52,069 nt of DNA from a virus, in IMG/VR virus record IMGVR_UViG_3300021425_003459, positions 1 through 52,069 of that record. One strand, given 5' to 3'. Shown here piece after piece: positions 23,590 through 31,450 of the stretch (its first letter is position 1; each line of letters begins with the position of its first letter). The position numbers were made by a program, and so were the translations under genes. The notes beneath the pieces were generated by a model. It was not told where the DNA came from, made no database searches, and saw nothing but the letters and a program-made list of their open reading frames with translations.

Positions 23590-25904
23590 TGTTAGACGCA
23601 AACGATTCGCTAGAAGATATATTTGAACGTTCAGTGGCAGAAGCAGAAAAAAGAAAACACGAGTACGTTACTATAGAACACTTATTATTGGCATTGGTAA
23701 CTGACAAAGAAGTTGGTACAGTACTATACGATTTCAAAATAAATGTTGCTGGTTTGATTAGAGATATAGAAAATTATCTCGATACCAAATGTAATGATAT
23801 CATAACAAAATCTCCAACTCCCGTACAACCTAGAAAAACTGCATCACTTGAGAGACTAATGAACAGAGCATTCACACAGGCTTTATTCCAAGGAAGACAA
23901 ACAGTTACTTCTATAGATGTATTATTGAGTATTTTTTCGGAGAAAAAAAGTTATGGTGCGTATTTTCTAAAAACTCACAAAGTCAACAAAGAAGATCTTG
24001 CTGACTTGATTTCTGCAGAAAATATATTAGACGAGTCATCCATAGGATCGGGTGGGCCAGAACAAAGATTGAGACCAAATCAAGCAGATAAGGTTTTAAA
24101 AAACTATTGTGAGAATCTAAACCAAAAATACTTTGAGAAAAAAATAGATCCTGTTATCGGCAGAGAAGAAGAATTAGAATCACTAAAACAGATACTTGCA
24201 AGAAGGAATAAAAACAATGTGCTTATAGTGGGCGATCCAGGAGTGGGTAAGACTGCCATCGTGGAAGGTTTGGCTAGAAGAATCGCAAAGAACAAAGCAG
24301 ATGTGCCAGAATATCTAAAAGATCATATTGTGTTCAGTTTGGATGTGTCTTCAATGTTGGCGGGTTCTAAGTTCCGAGGTGATTTTGAAGAAAGACTTAA
24401 ACTGGTATTAAATGCACTTGATCAAAAAGGCAAAACAATCTTATTCGTTGATGAAGCACACATGATGGTGGGTGCCGGCACAACAGGACAAGGAGGAATG
24501 GATCTAGCAAACATGATGAAACCTGTTCTTACCAAAGGCAACATTAAAGTGATTGCTTCTACCACTTGGGAAGAATATAGAAAATTCTTCGAAAAGGATA
24601 GAGCATTGATGAGAAGGTTCCAACGGATCCAAGTTGGAGAACCCACAAATGAAACTTGCGTTAAGATTTTAAAAGGCATCAAAACATATTACGAACAGTA
24701 TCACGGATGCATTATCACAGATGAGGCCTGTGAGGATGCTGTGGAATACACACAAAAATTTGTTGCCGATAAAAAATTGCCAGACAAGGCAATAGATATA
24801 ATAGATTCTGCCTGTGCTAGATTGAGACTAAATGGAATAAAAGATGGCAAGATCGATCATGATGAAATTATACACGAAATTAGTAAACAAACTGGTATCA
24901 GCATCGAACAACTATCGCAAAAACAAGCGGTTAACTTGAAAACACTCGAAGAAAAAATGAAATTACAAGTGTTTGGGCAAGACGATGCATTGAACACGGT
25001 GATAGATAAAATATTAGTATCAAGGGCAGGTTTAAAATCTTTGAACAAACCTGTTGGTTCTTTTTTATTCTTAGGTCCCACAGGATGTGGTAAAACAGAG
25101 ACCGCGAGACAACTGGCAAAAACACTTGGTACCGAATTGATTAGATTCGACATGTCGGAATATCAAGAGAAACATTCTATATCTAAATTGATTGGTTCTC
25201 CTCCTGGATATGTGGGTTACGAAGACTCTAATATGGGTGGAGGAATACTGATCAATGAGATTGAAAAAAATCCACACGCAGTGGTACTGTTTGATGAAGT
25301 AGAAAAAGCACATAGAGATGTATCAAATATGTTGTTACAAGTCATGGATTACGGTACTGTTACAGGATCCAACGGTAAGAAAGCAGATGCTAGAAACATT
25401 ATACTAATACTGACCTCAAACCTTGGTGCTGAAGAAATGGAAAAAGCAAGTATAGGTTTTGGCGAAGTTGAAAAAACTGCCGACGAAGACGAAACTAAAA
25501 AATTCTTTGCTCCTGAATTTAGAAATAGATTAGATGCTATTGTTAAATTTAAAAAACTTCCAAAAGAAGTGATGACCAAAATTGTCAACAAGTTCTTGTT
25601 GGAATTGAACAGTATGACTGTTGAAAAGAATGTGGAAGTAAATGCCACACCGGAAGCAATAGAATACCTAATTAAAAAAGGGTTTAATGACAAGTTGGGG
25701 GCGAGACCTTTACAGAGAATCATCGACAATGAGATTAAAAAACCTTTGTCTAAAATGATATTGTTTGGAGATTTATCGAAGGGTGGTAGAGTTGAAGTGA
25801 CACTTTCTGAAGACATGATTCCAAAACTTGAAATAAATTTCAAAGCAGTAGAAGTGTTATCGCAATTTAAACCTAAAACTGAAGATGCGAAAACATCCAA
25901 ATAA
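23589..25904 (+). CDS. clpA: ClpA-like AAA+ unfoldase
   Basis: The 771-aa protein has a Clp-N domain (about 1-145) and two AAA+ modules: Walker A GDPGVGKT (215-222) with Walker B ILFVDEAH (284-291), and Walker A GPTGCGKT (496-503) with Walker B VVLFDEVE (565-572). Pore-loop segments KFRGDFEERL and PPGYVGYE are present. No ClpB-type middle coiled coil separates D1 and D2, so it is ClpA-like. It has IGF (622-624) where ClpA has the IGL loop that docks on ClpP. No ClpP is encoded in this window. It probably feeds the host ClpP. Confidence 0.93.
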   Translation: MLDANDSLEDIFERSVAEAEKRKHEYVTIEHLLLALVTDKEVGTVLYDFKINVAGLIRDIENYLDTKCNDIITKSPTPVQPRKTASLERLMNRAFTQALFQGRQTVTSIDVLLSIFSEKKSYGAYFLKTHKVNKEDLADLISAENILDESSIGSGGPEQRLRPNQADKVLKNYCENLNQKYFEKKIDPVIGREEELESLKQILARRNKNNVLIVGDPGVGKTAIVEGLARRIAKNKADVPEYLKDHIVFSLDVSSMLAGSKFRGDFEERLKLVLNALDQKGKTILFVDEAHMMVGAGTTGQGGMDLANMMKPVLTKGNIKVIASTTWEEYRKFFEKDRALMRRFQRIQVGEPTNETCVKILKGIKTYYEQYHGCIITDEACEDAVEYTQKFVADKKLPDKAIDIIDSACARLRLNGIKDGKIDHDEIIHEISKQTGISIEQLSQKQAVNLKTLEEKMKLQVFGQDDALNTVIDKILVSRAGLKSLNKPVGSFLFLGPTGCGKTETARQLAKTLGTELIRFDMSEYQEKHSISKLIGSPPGYVGYEDSNMGGGILINEIEKNPHAVVLFDEVEKAHRDVSNMLLQVMDYGTVTGSNGKKADARNIILILTSNLGAEEMEKASIGFGEVEKTADEDETKKFFAPEFRNRLDAIVKFKKLPKEVMTKIVNKFLLELNSMTVEKNVEVNATPEAIEYLIKKGFNDKLGARPLQRIIDNEIKKPLSKMILFGDLSKGGRVEVTLSEDMIPKLEINFKAVEVLSQFKPKTEDAKTSK

Positions 25905-26580
25905 ATTATTTTTCAACAAGTATACTCACAAAGCGTCGTTTAAAACACCGTTCGCCGGATGGATGTATCCTACCACAGACGAACATCTAAGAAAAATTGT
26001 TACGGATCCTTTTGTTTTTTCTGAAAAAAGTTATCTATACAGGAACATCATGATAGATAAAAAACAAAAAGAACATTTGCGTAGATTGGCAAGTTTTATT
26101 CTCACAAATAGGAACAATATTAAATTTAGACTACAAACATCTGTGTCTTATTTCTATGGTTCTTCGTCTGTTATTAGAGATCTAATATTAGAATTTTGGG
26201 ATCATTGGTTCGATATAAAATCCGTAGATAAAAAATATCTCGATCAAGTAGATAAAAATACTATACTGTGTACTAGATTACCACATAAAAAATATCAATA
26301 TCAAGTTCATTTAAAAAAATTTGCTCATCTCAATATGAGTAAAACAAAAAGAGAACAACTGGCATCTTATCTTTTTAGAAGCAAAGACAACACGTATGTT
26401 TCCGGTAAACATCTCAAAATGTGGTTAATGGGCGACAGTGATTATTCCGAAGGATATTTTTATGTCAAGGATGAAAAATGTTTGACTCCGGTATACATGA
26501 TTGCACAAGAATCAATTGACAAAATAATAAAGTTTGTTACTATTAATAGAAATGACAGAAATAATACAAAAACTAATTGA
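25885..26580 (+). CDS. Hypothetical protein, 231 aa, after the ClpA-like gene
   Basis: The ATG overlaps the ClpA-like stop by 20 bases. The protein is basic and aromatic-rich. It has an FAGWMYPTTDEHLRK segment near the N-terminus, a long helix (KKQKEHLRRLASFILTNR), an internal SVSYFYGSSSVIRDLI stretch and many Tyr and Lys. No cysteine pair or nucleotide motif is apparent. It could be a ClpA adaptor given the overlap, but sequence gives no support beyond position. Confidence 0.6.
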   Translation: MRKHPNKLFFNKYTHKASFKTPFAGWMYPTTDEHLRKIVTDPFVFSEKSYLYRNIMIDKKQKEHLRRLASFILTNRNNIKFRLQTSVSYFYGSSSVIRDLILEFWDHWFDIKSVDKKYLDQVDKNTILCTRLPHKKYQYQVHLKKFAHLNMSKTKREQLASYLFRSKDNTYVSGKHLKMWLMGDSDYSEGYFYVKDEKCLTPVYMIAQESIDKIIKFVTINRNDRNNTKTN

Positions 26581-26860
26581 TCGTAAAATATTTAAAGAAG
26601 GAACAATGATCGATGCTCCTATATCTAAGATGCAATTTGCTTCTCCGATTGTTTTAAATAAAACTTTAAGAATAAAAGAACTAAAAAAAGATTATTGTAT
26701 CGCAGACGAGGAGTTTGAGATTGAAGCAGAAGTTCCTTACAGAAAAATTTATTATAAAAATATTACAAAAGTAGACGGTATGGATCCAGAAGAACTGGCC
26801 GCGGTGTATGGTCTTGTTCCCAAGACACCAAGATTCAAAAGAAAAGATCTCGATAAATAA
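26552..26860 (+). CDS. Hypothetical conserved phage protein, 102 aa
   Basis: The ATG at 26552 is preferred over a TTG at 26534 inside the upstream gene. The protein has a repeat-free alpha/beta pattern with EVPYRKIYYKNITKVDGMDP near residue 70, a block resembling a cyanophage protein of unknown role. It overlaps the upstream gene by 29 bases. A late promoter for the next gene lies across its stop. Confidence 0.6.
   Translation: MTEIIQKLIDRKIFKEGTMIDAPISKMQFASPIVLNKTLRIKELKKDYCIADEEFEIEAEVPYRKIYYKNITKVDGMDPEELAAVYGLVPKTPRFKRKDLDK
26853..26859 (+). promoter_or_regulatory. T4-type late promoter ATAAATA
   Basis: GATAAATAA spans the stop of the upstream gene. T4 spacing gives +1 at 26865, one base before ATG 26866. 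Confidence 0.65.
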
Positions 26861-26865
26861 TCGTA

Positions 26866-27441
26866 ATGGCACATACAAGTACAACTATATCACCACAAAA
26901 AACTTTTGTATCGGCGATCACTGTTACCGAAGGTTGTAGATTCACGGCCGCAGACAAAAGAATAAGTGCCGCAACAACAAACTTATCAACTTTATCTGTG
27001 AGAGATTTAATCACAATTTCAGGAACAAGCAACAACAATGGTAACTTCACAGTTGCTAGTGTCAATTCAGACGGAACTTATATCACAGTTGAAGAAACAG
27101 TTGTTGATGAACTATCAGATGGTTCAACAGATACCGTGATAACATACACAGGGTTTGTCACAGACAAATACAAAGGTGATGGTTACTATTCAAAATCCGA
27201 TGGTGTACACACAGCAACATATCACGTACATACATCCTTGTATGGAAAAATTATCATGCAGGGTTCTCTAGCCACAACACCAACCGAAAATGATTGGTTC
27301 AATATTGACTCTACAGCATTCACGGCAGACCAAAGTACAGCAACAGTGGCAAATACATTTACAGGCAATTTTGTCTGGATAAGAGCCAGAGTATATGACG
27401 TGACAGCCGGTGATATTACCAAAATATTATATAACAATTAA
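26866..27441 (+). CDS. Likely virion structural protein, 191 aa
   Basis: The protein is Thr/Ser/Asn-rich, lacks charged helices, and reads as successive beta strands (SVRDLITISGTSNNNGNFTV, then YITVEETVVDELSDG and a ATYHVHTSLYGKIIMQG segment). It has one cysteine and no membrane helix. Immediate late-promoter control and this composition support a particle protein, perhaps a decoration or fibre domain. The exact location is unknown. Confidence 0.65.
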   Translation: MAHTSTTISPQKTFVSAITVTEGCRFTAADKRISAATTNLSTLSVRDLITISGTSNNNGNFTVASVNSDGTYITVEETVVDELSDGSTDTVITYTGFVTDKYKGDGYYSKSDGVHTATYHVHTSLYGKIIMQGSLATTPTENDWFNIDSTAFTADQSTATVANTFTGNFVWIRARVYDVTAGDITKILYNN

Positions 27442-27448
27442 GCCACGG

Positions 27449-27476
27449 TTGACAAAACATTAATATCTTATATACT
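27449..27476 (+). promoter_or_regulatory. Sigma70-like promoter TTGACA-16-TATACT
   Basis: TTGACA (27449-27454) and TATACT (27471-27476) lie just after the structural gene. The expected start, 7 bases downstream, is exactly ATG 27483. Confidence 0.65.
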
Positions 27477-27482
27477 GTAAGT

Positions 27483-27656
27483 ATGAATGATAATAATTTA
27501 GAATACGAGTATGTGCGTGTAACCCCAGAATCAATGGATGCTCACGTGCAATGTTTAAAAGAAAACGGTTATAACATCAACAAAACATTTACCCTTTTTT
27601 CAAAATATATTTTTGCGTTTTTACTGGGTGGATATTTAATTAAATTAATCAGTTAA
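27483..27656 (+). CDS. 57-aa protein with C-terminal membrane anchor
   Basis: The frame runs from ATG 27483, directly at a predicted promoter start, to the TAATG overlap with the next gene. The first 35 residues are polar (LEYEYVRVTPESMDAHVQCL); the last 20 form a hydrophobic helix (YIFAFLLGGYLIKLI). It would be a tail-anchored inner-membrane protein made early, a layout seen in host-takeover peptides. Function unknown. Confidence 0.6.
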   Translation: MNDNNLEYEYVRVTPESMDAHVQCLKENGYNINKTFTLFSKYIFAFLLGGYLIKLIS

Positions 27657-27850
27657 TGGACACAGTTGAAATACTTTGTTTGAACAACGACAAAAGCAAA
27701 CCAGCAGAGGTTTTGTCCAAGTCGGACAAATACATGAAAGTCGTTTTACAAGGTACTCAGATAACAATAGAACTTTCTAGAACGGACTTAAATAAACCAT
27801 ACGTAGGAAGAACAGCAGGATTGGAGTTTTCATACAATGAGCAAAGATAA
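27656..27850 (+). CDS. Small hypothetical protein, 64 aa
   Basis: It is coupled to the membrane peptide by TAATG and overlaps the next gene by 14 bases. The sequence suggests a small beta barrel (VEILCLNNDKSKPAEVLS, then MKVVLQGTQITIELSRTD), the size of an SH3-like or Sm-like fold. No signature residues can be named. Expression is from the early-type promoter at 27449. Confidence 0.55.
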   Translation: MDTVEILCLNNDKSKPAEVLSKSDKYMKVVLQGTQITIELSRTDLNKPYVGRTAGLEFSYNEQR

Positions 27851-28307
27851 TATAAAATTTTTAGTCACTTTAAATTCAGAATATTGGGATCAACCACCGT
27901 CAGCAGAATTTCGTATCAATGGTAAAACAGTTTGGGGACCTCAAGAAATTAAAGAAAAAACTGTTGCAGAGTTTGATGTTGATTTTGAAGACGAAAACGA
28001 GTATGTTTTTGAAATGATCAGATCAGGTAAAACTGACAAACAGGTAAAGATAGAGAACAATCAGATAGTCAAAGATCAATTGCTTTCAATTGAGAATCTG
28101 AACATTGATAATGTTGACTTAGGAAACCTTATATATGAGATAGATTTTTATCCGGAGTATCCAGAAATATGGTATAATCAACAGAAAGAAGAGGGGAATA
28201 CACCTCGGTCTCCGTTGCGAAATATAACATCGTTTGGTTGGAACGGCACCTGGAAAATAAAATTAACTTCACCCTTCTACCTATGGCTGTTAGAGAACTT
28301 GTATTAG
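27837..28307 (+). CDS. Hypothetical beta-rich protein, 156 aa
   Basis: The protein opens with a strand pattern like a beta sandwich (IKFLVTLNSEYWDQPPSAEF) and contains LSIENLNIDNVDLGNLIYEI. It ends with WNGTWKIKLTSPFYLWLLEN, an aromatic end shared by several phage proteins of unknown role. Carbohydrate-binding-module-like topology is possible but unproven. It ends the early three-gene run from 27483. Confidence 0.55.
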   Translation: MSKDNIKFLVTLNSEYWDQPPSAEFRINGKTVWGPQEIKEKTVAEFDVDFEDENEYVFEMIRSGKTDKQVKIENNQIVKDQLLSIENLNIDNVDLGNLIYEIDFYPEYPEIWYNQQKEEGNTPRSPLRNITSFGWNGTWKIKLTSPFYLWLLENLY

Positions 28308-28308
28308 C

Positions 28309-28316
28309 ATAAATAC
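28309..28316 (+). promoter_or_regulatory. T4-type late promoter ATAAATAC
   Basis: T4 spacing puts +1 at 28321, exactly the A of the ATG, so the mRNA would be truly leaderless. Confidence 0.7.
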
Positions 28317-28320
28317 AGGT

Positions 28321-28680
28321 ATGCGAGCAAACCAGTTCATAAAAGAAGAGCATATAGACTCAAATGCAGTTCGAGAATTAGAATTATTCATAATGAATAA
28401 TGAGGATCTTTATCGTAGAAGATTCATGCCTATCATACACAACCTAAAAAAGAAGATCTCAAAAAACATATATGACCATGAAAAAGCCAAAACATTATGG
28501 ATGTATTTGATCAATGATGCGGCCAAAGAATATGTAAAAGAATACGGTAACCCCGACGAGGATGTAAAAGATCTTTTCCCCAAAGAAGTCAGAAGTCGTA
28601 TTGCAGAAATCATAGCAGATAGAGAATTAGAAAACATTAAACAAGGCGAATACGATGCTACTCAAGGAAATATTTCTTAA
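28321..28680 (+). CDS. Late helical protein with candidate capsid-targeting N-terminus, 119 aa
   Basis: It starts MRANQFIKEEH, where I7-K8-E9 fits the (I/L)-x-E cleavage site of the T4 prohead protease. The rest is helical (DLYRRRFMPIIHNLKKKI, then AKTLWMYLINDAAKEYVKEY) and resembles a conserved marine T4-like phage protein. It overlaps the nucleotidyltransferase fusion by 26 bases, so the two would be made together late. An internal head protein is the favoured reading; no enzyme motif is seen. Confidence 0.65.
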   Translation: MRANQFIKEEHIDSNAVRELELFIMNNEDLYRRRFMPIIHNLKKKISKNIYDHEKAKTLWMYLINDAAKEYVKEYGNPDEDVKDLFPKEVRSRIAEIIADRELENIKQGEYDATQGNIS

Positions 28681-29848
28681 GGAAGACGATCAATCAAGTG
28701 CCGTATTTGCATTTGGTCGATTCAATCCTCCCACAAAAGGTCACGAAAAATTAATACAAAAGGTTAGATCTGTTGCACAGAAAATGGATGCAAAACCATA
28801 TCTTTTCGTAACACATTCAGTAGATAAAAAAAATCCTCTTTCACATCAAGAAAAAGTTACTTACATGAAAAGCACAGGACGATTTGATGACATAGAAATA
28901 GGATTCAATGATGTTAAAACCATTGTCCAAGCATTACAAAAGTTAATGAACGAAGGTCGTACTAGAGTTGTCATAGTAGCGGGTTCCGATAGAGTAGATT
29001 ATTTCAAAAACTTCCTTAACCAATATAATAAGAAAAACGATAAAGCAGGCAATCTTGTTTTTGATTTTGATTACGTTGATGCTGTGAGCTCAGGAGAAAG
29101 AGATCCCGATGCTGAAGGAGTTACTGGATTTAGTGCATCACAGGCTCGTGAATATGCGGCCAATAACGATTTTGAAAACTTTATAAAAGTTGCAATGGAC
29201 AATGACAATAACACTATTAGAAAACTTTTTACCAAAGTTCAAAGCAAGGTTGGAAAGACGGTTGCAATAAACAACGAAAAGTTGTATAATGAAGACGATA
29301 TGCCAAAATCAAAACCAATAATATATCTGGATATGGACGGTGTGATTGCAGACTTCTTCGGTGGAGTTGAAAAAATGTTTGGAGTAAATCACTGGAAAGA
29401 GCTCACGAGCAAACTGTCTGGTGGAGAGTTAAAACAAGAAGTGATCGATAAAATTACCGGATCGGATTTTTTTGCTACACTACCAAAATTTCCAACTGCC
29501 GACTCGTTAATTCAACTGATTAAAAGTGCTACAGATGGAAAATTTTCCATACTCACATCACCATTGATAGGTGATCATGAAAACTCGGCTACTCAGAAAA
29601 AAATTTGGATTAGTAAAAACATAGAAAAGCCTGAAGAAGTGATTGTGTCCGGAAGAAAAGAAAAATGGGCAAAACAAAAAGATGGCACGCCAAATATACT
29701 GATCGACGACAGACCAGTCAATATCGAAAGATGGAAAGCAAAAGGCGGCTTTGGAATATTGTATCAAGCAAACAGAGACAGCATAATTAAAGTACAACAA
29801 GAAATCAACAGATATGGAGAAGAAAATGAAGCATCAAGGAATCAATAG
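28655..29848 (+). CDS. Fusion of nucleotidyltransferase and HAD-type 5'-nucleotidase domains
   Basis: Residues 1-10 (MLLKEIFLKE) look like a capsid-targeting peptide. The first domain has the GRFNPPTKGH motif (21-30) of NadM/NadR-like cytidylyltransferase-fold enzymes and SASQAR (160-165) in place of the ISSTxxR loop. The second has YLDMDGVIADFF (224-235) with the nucleophile Asp226, TSP (301-303), a Lys in GRKEKW, and LIDDR (349-353), as in NT5C-type deoxyribonucleotidases. One domain joins and the other hydrolyses nucleotides, pointing to NAD or nucleotide metabolism. Substrates are inferred. Confidence 0.8.
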   Translation: MLLKEIFLKEDDQSSAVFAFGRFNPPTKGHEKLIQKVRSVAQKMDAKPYLFVTHSVDKKNPLSHQEKVTYMKSTGRFDDIEIGFNDVKTIVQALQKLMNEGRTRVVIVAGSDRVDYFKNFLNQYNKKNDKAGNLVFDFDYVDAVSSGERDPDAEGVTGFSASQAREYAANNDFENFIKVAMDNDNNTIRKLFTKVQSKVGKTVAINNEKLYNEDDMPKSKPIIYLDMDGVIADFFGGVEKMFGVNHWKELTSKLSGGELKQEVIDKITGSDFFATLPKFPTADSLIQLIKSATDGKFSILTSPLIGDHENSATQKKIWISKNIEKPEEVIVSGRKEKWAKQKDGTPNILIDDRPVNIERWKAKGGFGILYQANRDSIIKVQQEINRYGEENEASRNQ

Positions 29849-30002
29849 GAATTATTCTGCCGATTACACAGAAAAAACACCACAAGAAAAACAAAGAGAG
29901 TTGGACGAGTTAATGAAAAAATTTTTAGAAAAAGGCGGTAAAGTAGAAAAAGTCAAAGCACACAATCCAACCAAGCAACAATTAAAAGACTGGACCATCT
30001 AA
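29826..30002 (+). CDS. Small basic protein, 58 aa
   Basis: The ATG at 29826 has GGAG at a good distance; ATG 29814 is an alternative. It contains a helical segment (TPQEKQRELDELMKKFLEKGG) followed by KVEKVKAHNPTKQQL, strongly basic. It overlaps the fusion gene's 3' end. It may bind nucleic acid or be a core peptide. Function unknown. Confidence 0.6.
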   Translation: MKHQGINRNYSADYTEKTPQEKQRELDELMKKFLEKGGKVEKVKAHNPTKQQLKDWTI

Positions 30003-30007
30003 TACTC

Positions 30008-30214
30008 ATGAATATAGACGAACTAAAAAAATTAGCAGGAATTGATAATTCGTCTAATGATAATTCAATGGGTGAAAATCTATCATACGTGGGAACGGCC
30101 AAAGCACAATACCAAAGAAAACACAATATAAAACCCGGTACTCCGGAATGGTTTAAATTATGGTTTGCACAACCAAGATTAACGGGTGAAAACCCAATGC
30201 CAAAAAATAAATAG
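30008..30214 (+). CDS. Small late protein with DELKKLAGI head, 68 aa
   Basis: It starts NIDELKKLAGI, a head motif common in marine T4-like prohead or core proteins (compare LADIAKLAGI in the 35193 gene). It ends GTPEWFKLWFAQPRLTGENP, another recurring block. It lies 5 bases after the previous gene. The Dps-like gene follows behind a late promoter that overlaps this stop. It is likely a small head component. Confidence 0.6.
   Translation: MNIDELKKLAGIDNSSNDNSMGENLSYVGTAKAQYQRKHNIKPGTPEWFKLWFAQPRLTGENPMPKNK
30207..30214 (+). promoter_or_regulatory. T4-type late promoter ATAAATAG
   Basis: It overlaps the stop of the 30008 gene. T4 spacing gives +1 at 30219, 3 bases before the Dps-like ATG at 30222. 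Confidence 0.65.
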
Positions 30215-30221
30215 TTCTACA

Positions 30222-30659
30222 ATGAATTCAGAAATTAGATTAAAAGCCAAACAGGCATTTGCGGACAGTTTCCTATTCTATCTAAAAGCACATTATTTCC
30301 ATTGGAATGTGGAAGGTAGACATTTTTCACAAGACCACGAATTACTTGGTAAAATTTATGAAGAAGTGTATGGAGCATTAGACAAATTCGCAGAAGAAAT
30401 AAGAACACTTGATACGTATGCTCCTGGAATATTCAATCGATTCATGAATCTTTCAAACATAGAACAAAAAGGACAGATACCGTCTGCAGAAGAAATGTAT
30501 TCAGAATTGATGCAAGACAATCAAAAAGTTATTTCTAATCTCACTCTTTTATTCGATATGTTGGAAGATTTAAAACTTTATGGGTTTGCAGATTTTATCG
30601 GTGAAAGAATAGACGCACACAATAAACATCAGTGGATGCTTAGAAGCACACTAAAATAA
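30222..30659 (+). CDS. dps: Dps-like mini-ferritin
   Basis: The start ATG 30222 follows a late promoter; the longer frame from 30186 overlaps the upstream gene. In the 145-aa product the E. coli Dps ferroxidase residues His51, His63, Asp78 and Glu82 find matches at His27, His39, Asp54 and Glu58 with identical spacing (12, 15, 4), and Trp28 matches Trp52. Dps binds DNA and stores iron while consuming peroxide. There is no Lys-rich N-tail, so DNA binding is unproven. Being late, it could protect packaged DNA or scavenge iron. Confidence 0.88.
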   Translation: MNSEIRLKAKQAFADSFLFYLKAHYFHWNVEGRHFSQDHELLGKIYEEVYGALDKFAEEIRTLDTYAPGIFNRFMNLSNIEQKGQIPSAEEMYSELMQDNQKVISNLTLLFDMLEDLKLYGFADFIGERIDAHNKHQWMLRSTLK

Positions 30660-30663
30660 TTCA

Positions 30664-30671
30664 ATAAATAC
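30664..30671 (+). promoter_or_regulatory. T4-type late promoter ATAAATAC
   Basis: It lies 7 bases before ATG 30679. T4 spacing gives +1 at about 30676, a 3-base leader. Confidence 0.65.
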
Positions 30672-30678
30672 TGCTAAT

Positions 30679-30909
30679 ATGAGAATACACGAGATACTAG
30701 CCACGAATTACGTACACCCAGATGTTGAGAAACAGTTAAAGAAAATCGAAAAACGTGCAACAGGAAAACCAAGGATGGGTTATCATTCCATGATGGCATA
30801 TCCTTTCAGGGTAAAAGAAGCATGGTCTGACAAATATAAAAAATCAATCAATTGCAACAATCCAAAAGGATTTTCTCAAAAAGCTCATTGTGCCGGAAGA
30901 AAAAAATGA
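30679..30909 (+). CDS. Small late protein with Cys/Lys-rich C-terminus, 76 aa
   Basis: It opens MRIHEILATNY and ends SINCNNPKGFSQKAHCAGRK, a C-terminal block that recurs in marine T4-like head proteins. The middle is basic and aromatic. The stop overlaps the next start as ATGA. An internal-head or core protein with a metal-binding or DNA-binding tail is plausible. Function unproven. Confidence 0.65.
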   Translation: MRIHEILATNYVHPDVEKQLKKIEKRATGKPRMGYHSMMAYPFRVKEAWSDKYKKSINCNNPKGFSQKAHCAGRKK

Positions 30910-31439
30910 AAATAAAAGAACTTTTTAAAGATTGGATAATCATGCCCCAAAGTATCAAACCATTAGGACTGATACATAAACCCGGCATCGGTCCCAATAA
31001 CAGATTTGATTTTAAAAACAAAGGCAACAACAAAGCCAATGAGGAAGCACCTCCGGGCAGAGAGAAGCAGGTCAAAGCACTCAAGGGCAAAGTGGACAAT
31101 CCATACGCAGTCGCTTGGGCTAGTTACAACAAGAGTAAGAAGAACGAAGATGCCGCAGGTGTGGGTATCATCACGAAACAGAACACCACCAAGGACGTCA
31201 AGCCCGGGGACGAATACAAGAATGTCAAGAAACTGCATCTTGAATGGCAAGAGTTTTCTGAAAATTTTGCAGATAAAAAAATCAAAGGCAAGAGCAGACC
31301 GGGTAGAGTTAAAAAAGCAGGTGCCAGTTGTGCTGGTTCTGTGACATCATTGAGATCCAAAGCCAAGAAGTACGGCGGTGAAAAGGGTAAGATGTATCAC
31401 TGGTGTGCCAACATGAAGTCAGGTCGTAAAAAGAAATAA
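30906..31439 (+). CDS. Late core-type protein with Cys/Lys-rich C-terminus, 177 aa
   Basis: The ATG at 30906 overlaps the upstream stop; the longer frame starts within that gene. It opens MKIKELFKDW, contains KVDNPYAVAWASYNKSKK (a recurring phage block), and ends with RPGRVKKAGASCAGS and YHWCANMKSGRKKK, two blocks seen together in marine T4-like proteins. Cys and Lys clusters suggest a metal-stabilised, DNA-contacting tail. The Lys content (nearly 20 percent) fits an internal head protein. It belongs to the same late set as 30679, 36425 and 37221. Confidence 0.65.
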   Translation: MKIKELFKDWIIMPQSIKPLGLIHKPGIGPNNRFDFKNKGNNKANEEAPPGREKQVKALKGKVDNPYAVAWASYNKSKKNEDAAGVGIITKQNTTKDVKPGDEYKNVKKLHLEWQEFSENFADKKIKGKSRPGRVKKAGASCAGSVTSLRSKAKKYGGEKGKMYHWCANMKSGRKKK

Positions 31440-31445
31440 TAAGTA
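31439..31445 (+). promoter_or_regulatory. Late-promoter variant ATAAGTA
   Basis: T4 spacing puts +1 at 31451, exactly the speD-like ATG. It overlaps the stop of the upstream gene. Confidence 0.45.
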
Positions 31446-31450
31446 TCTGT

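Noticed and set aside
25349-25900. 183-aa minus-strand frame under the ClpA-like gene
   Set aside because: It lies wholly within a firm gene and has shadow composition.
23589-25904. ClpB disaggregase
   Set aside because: No middle coiled-coil domain lies between the two AAA+ modules, and there is a ClpP-loop-like IGF.
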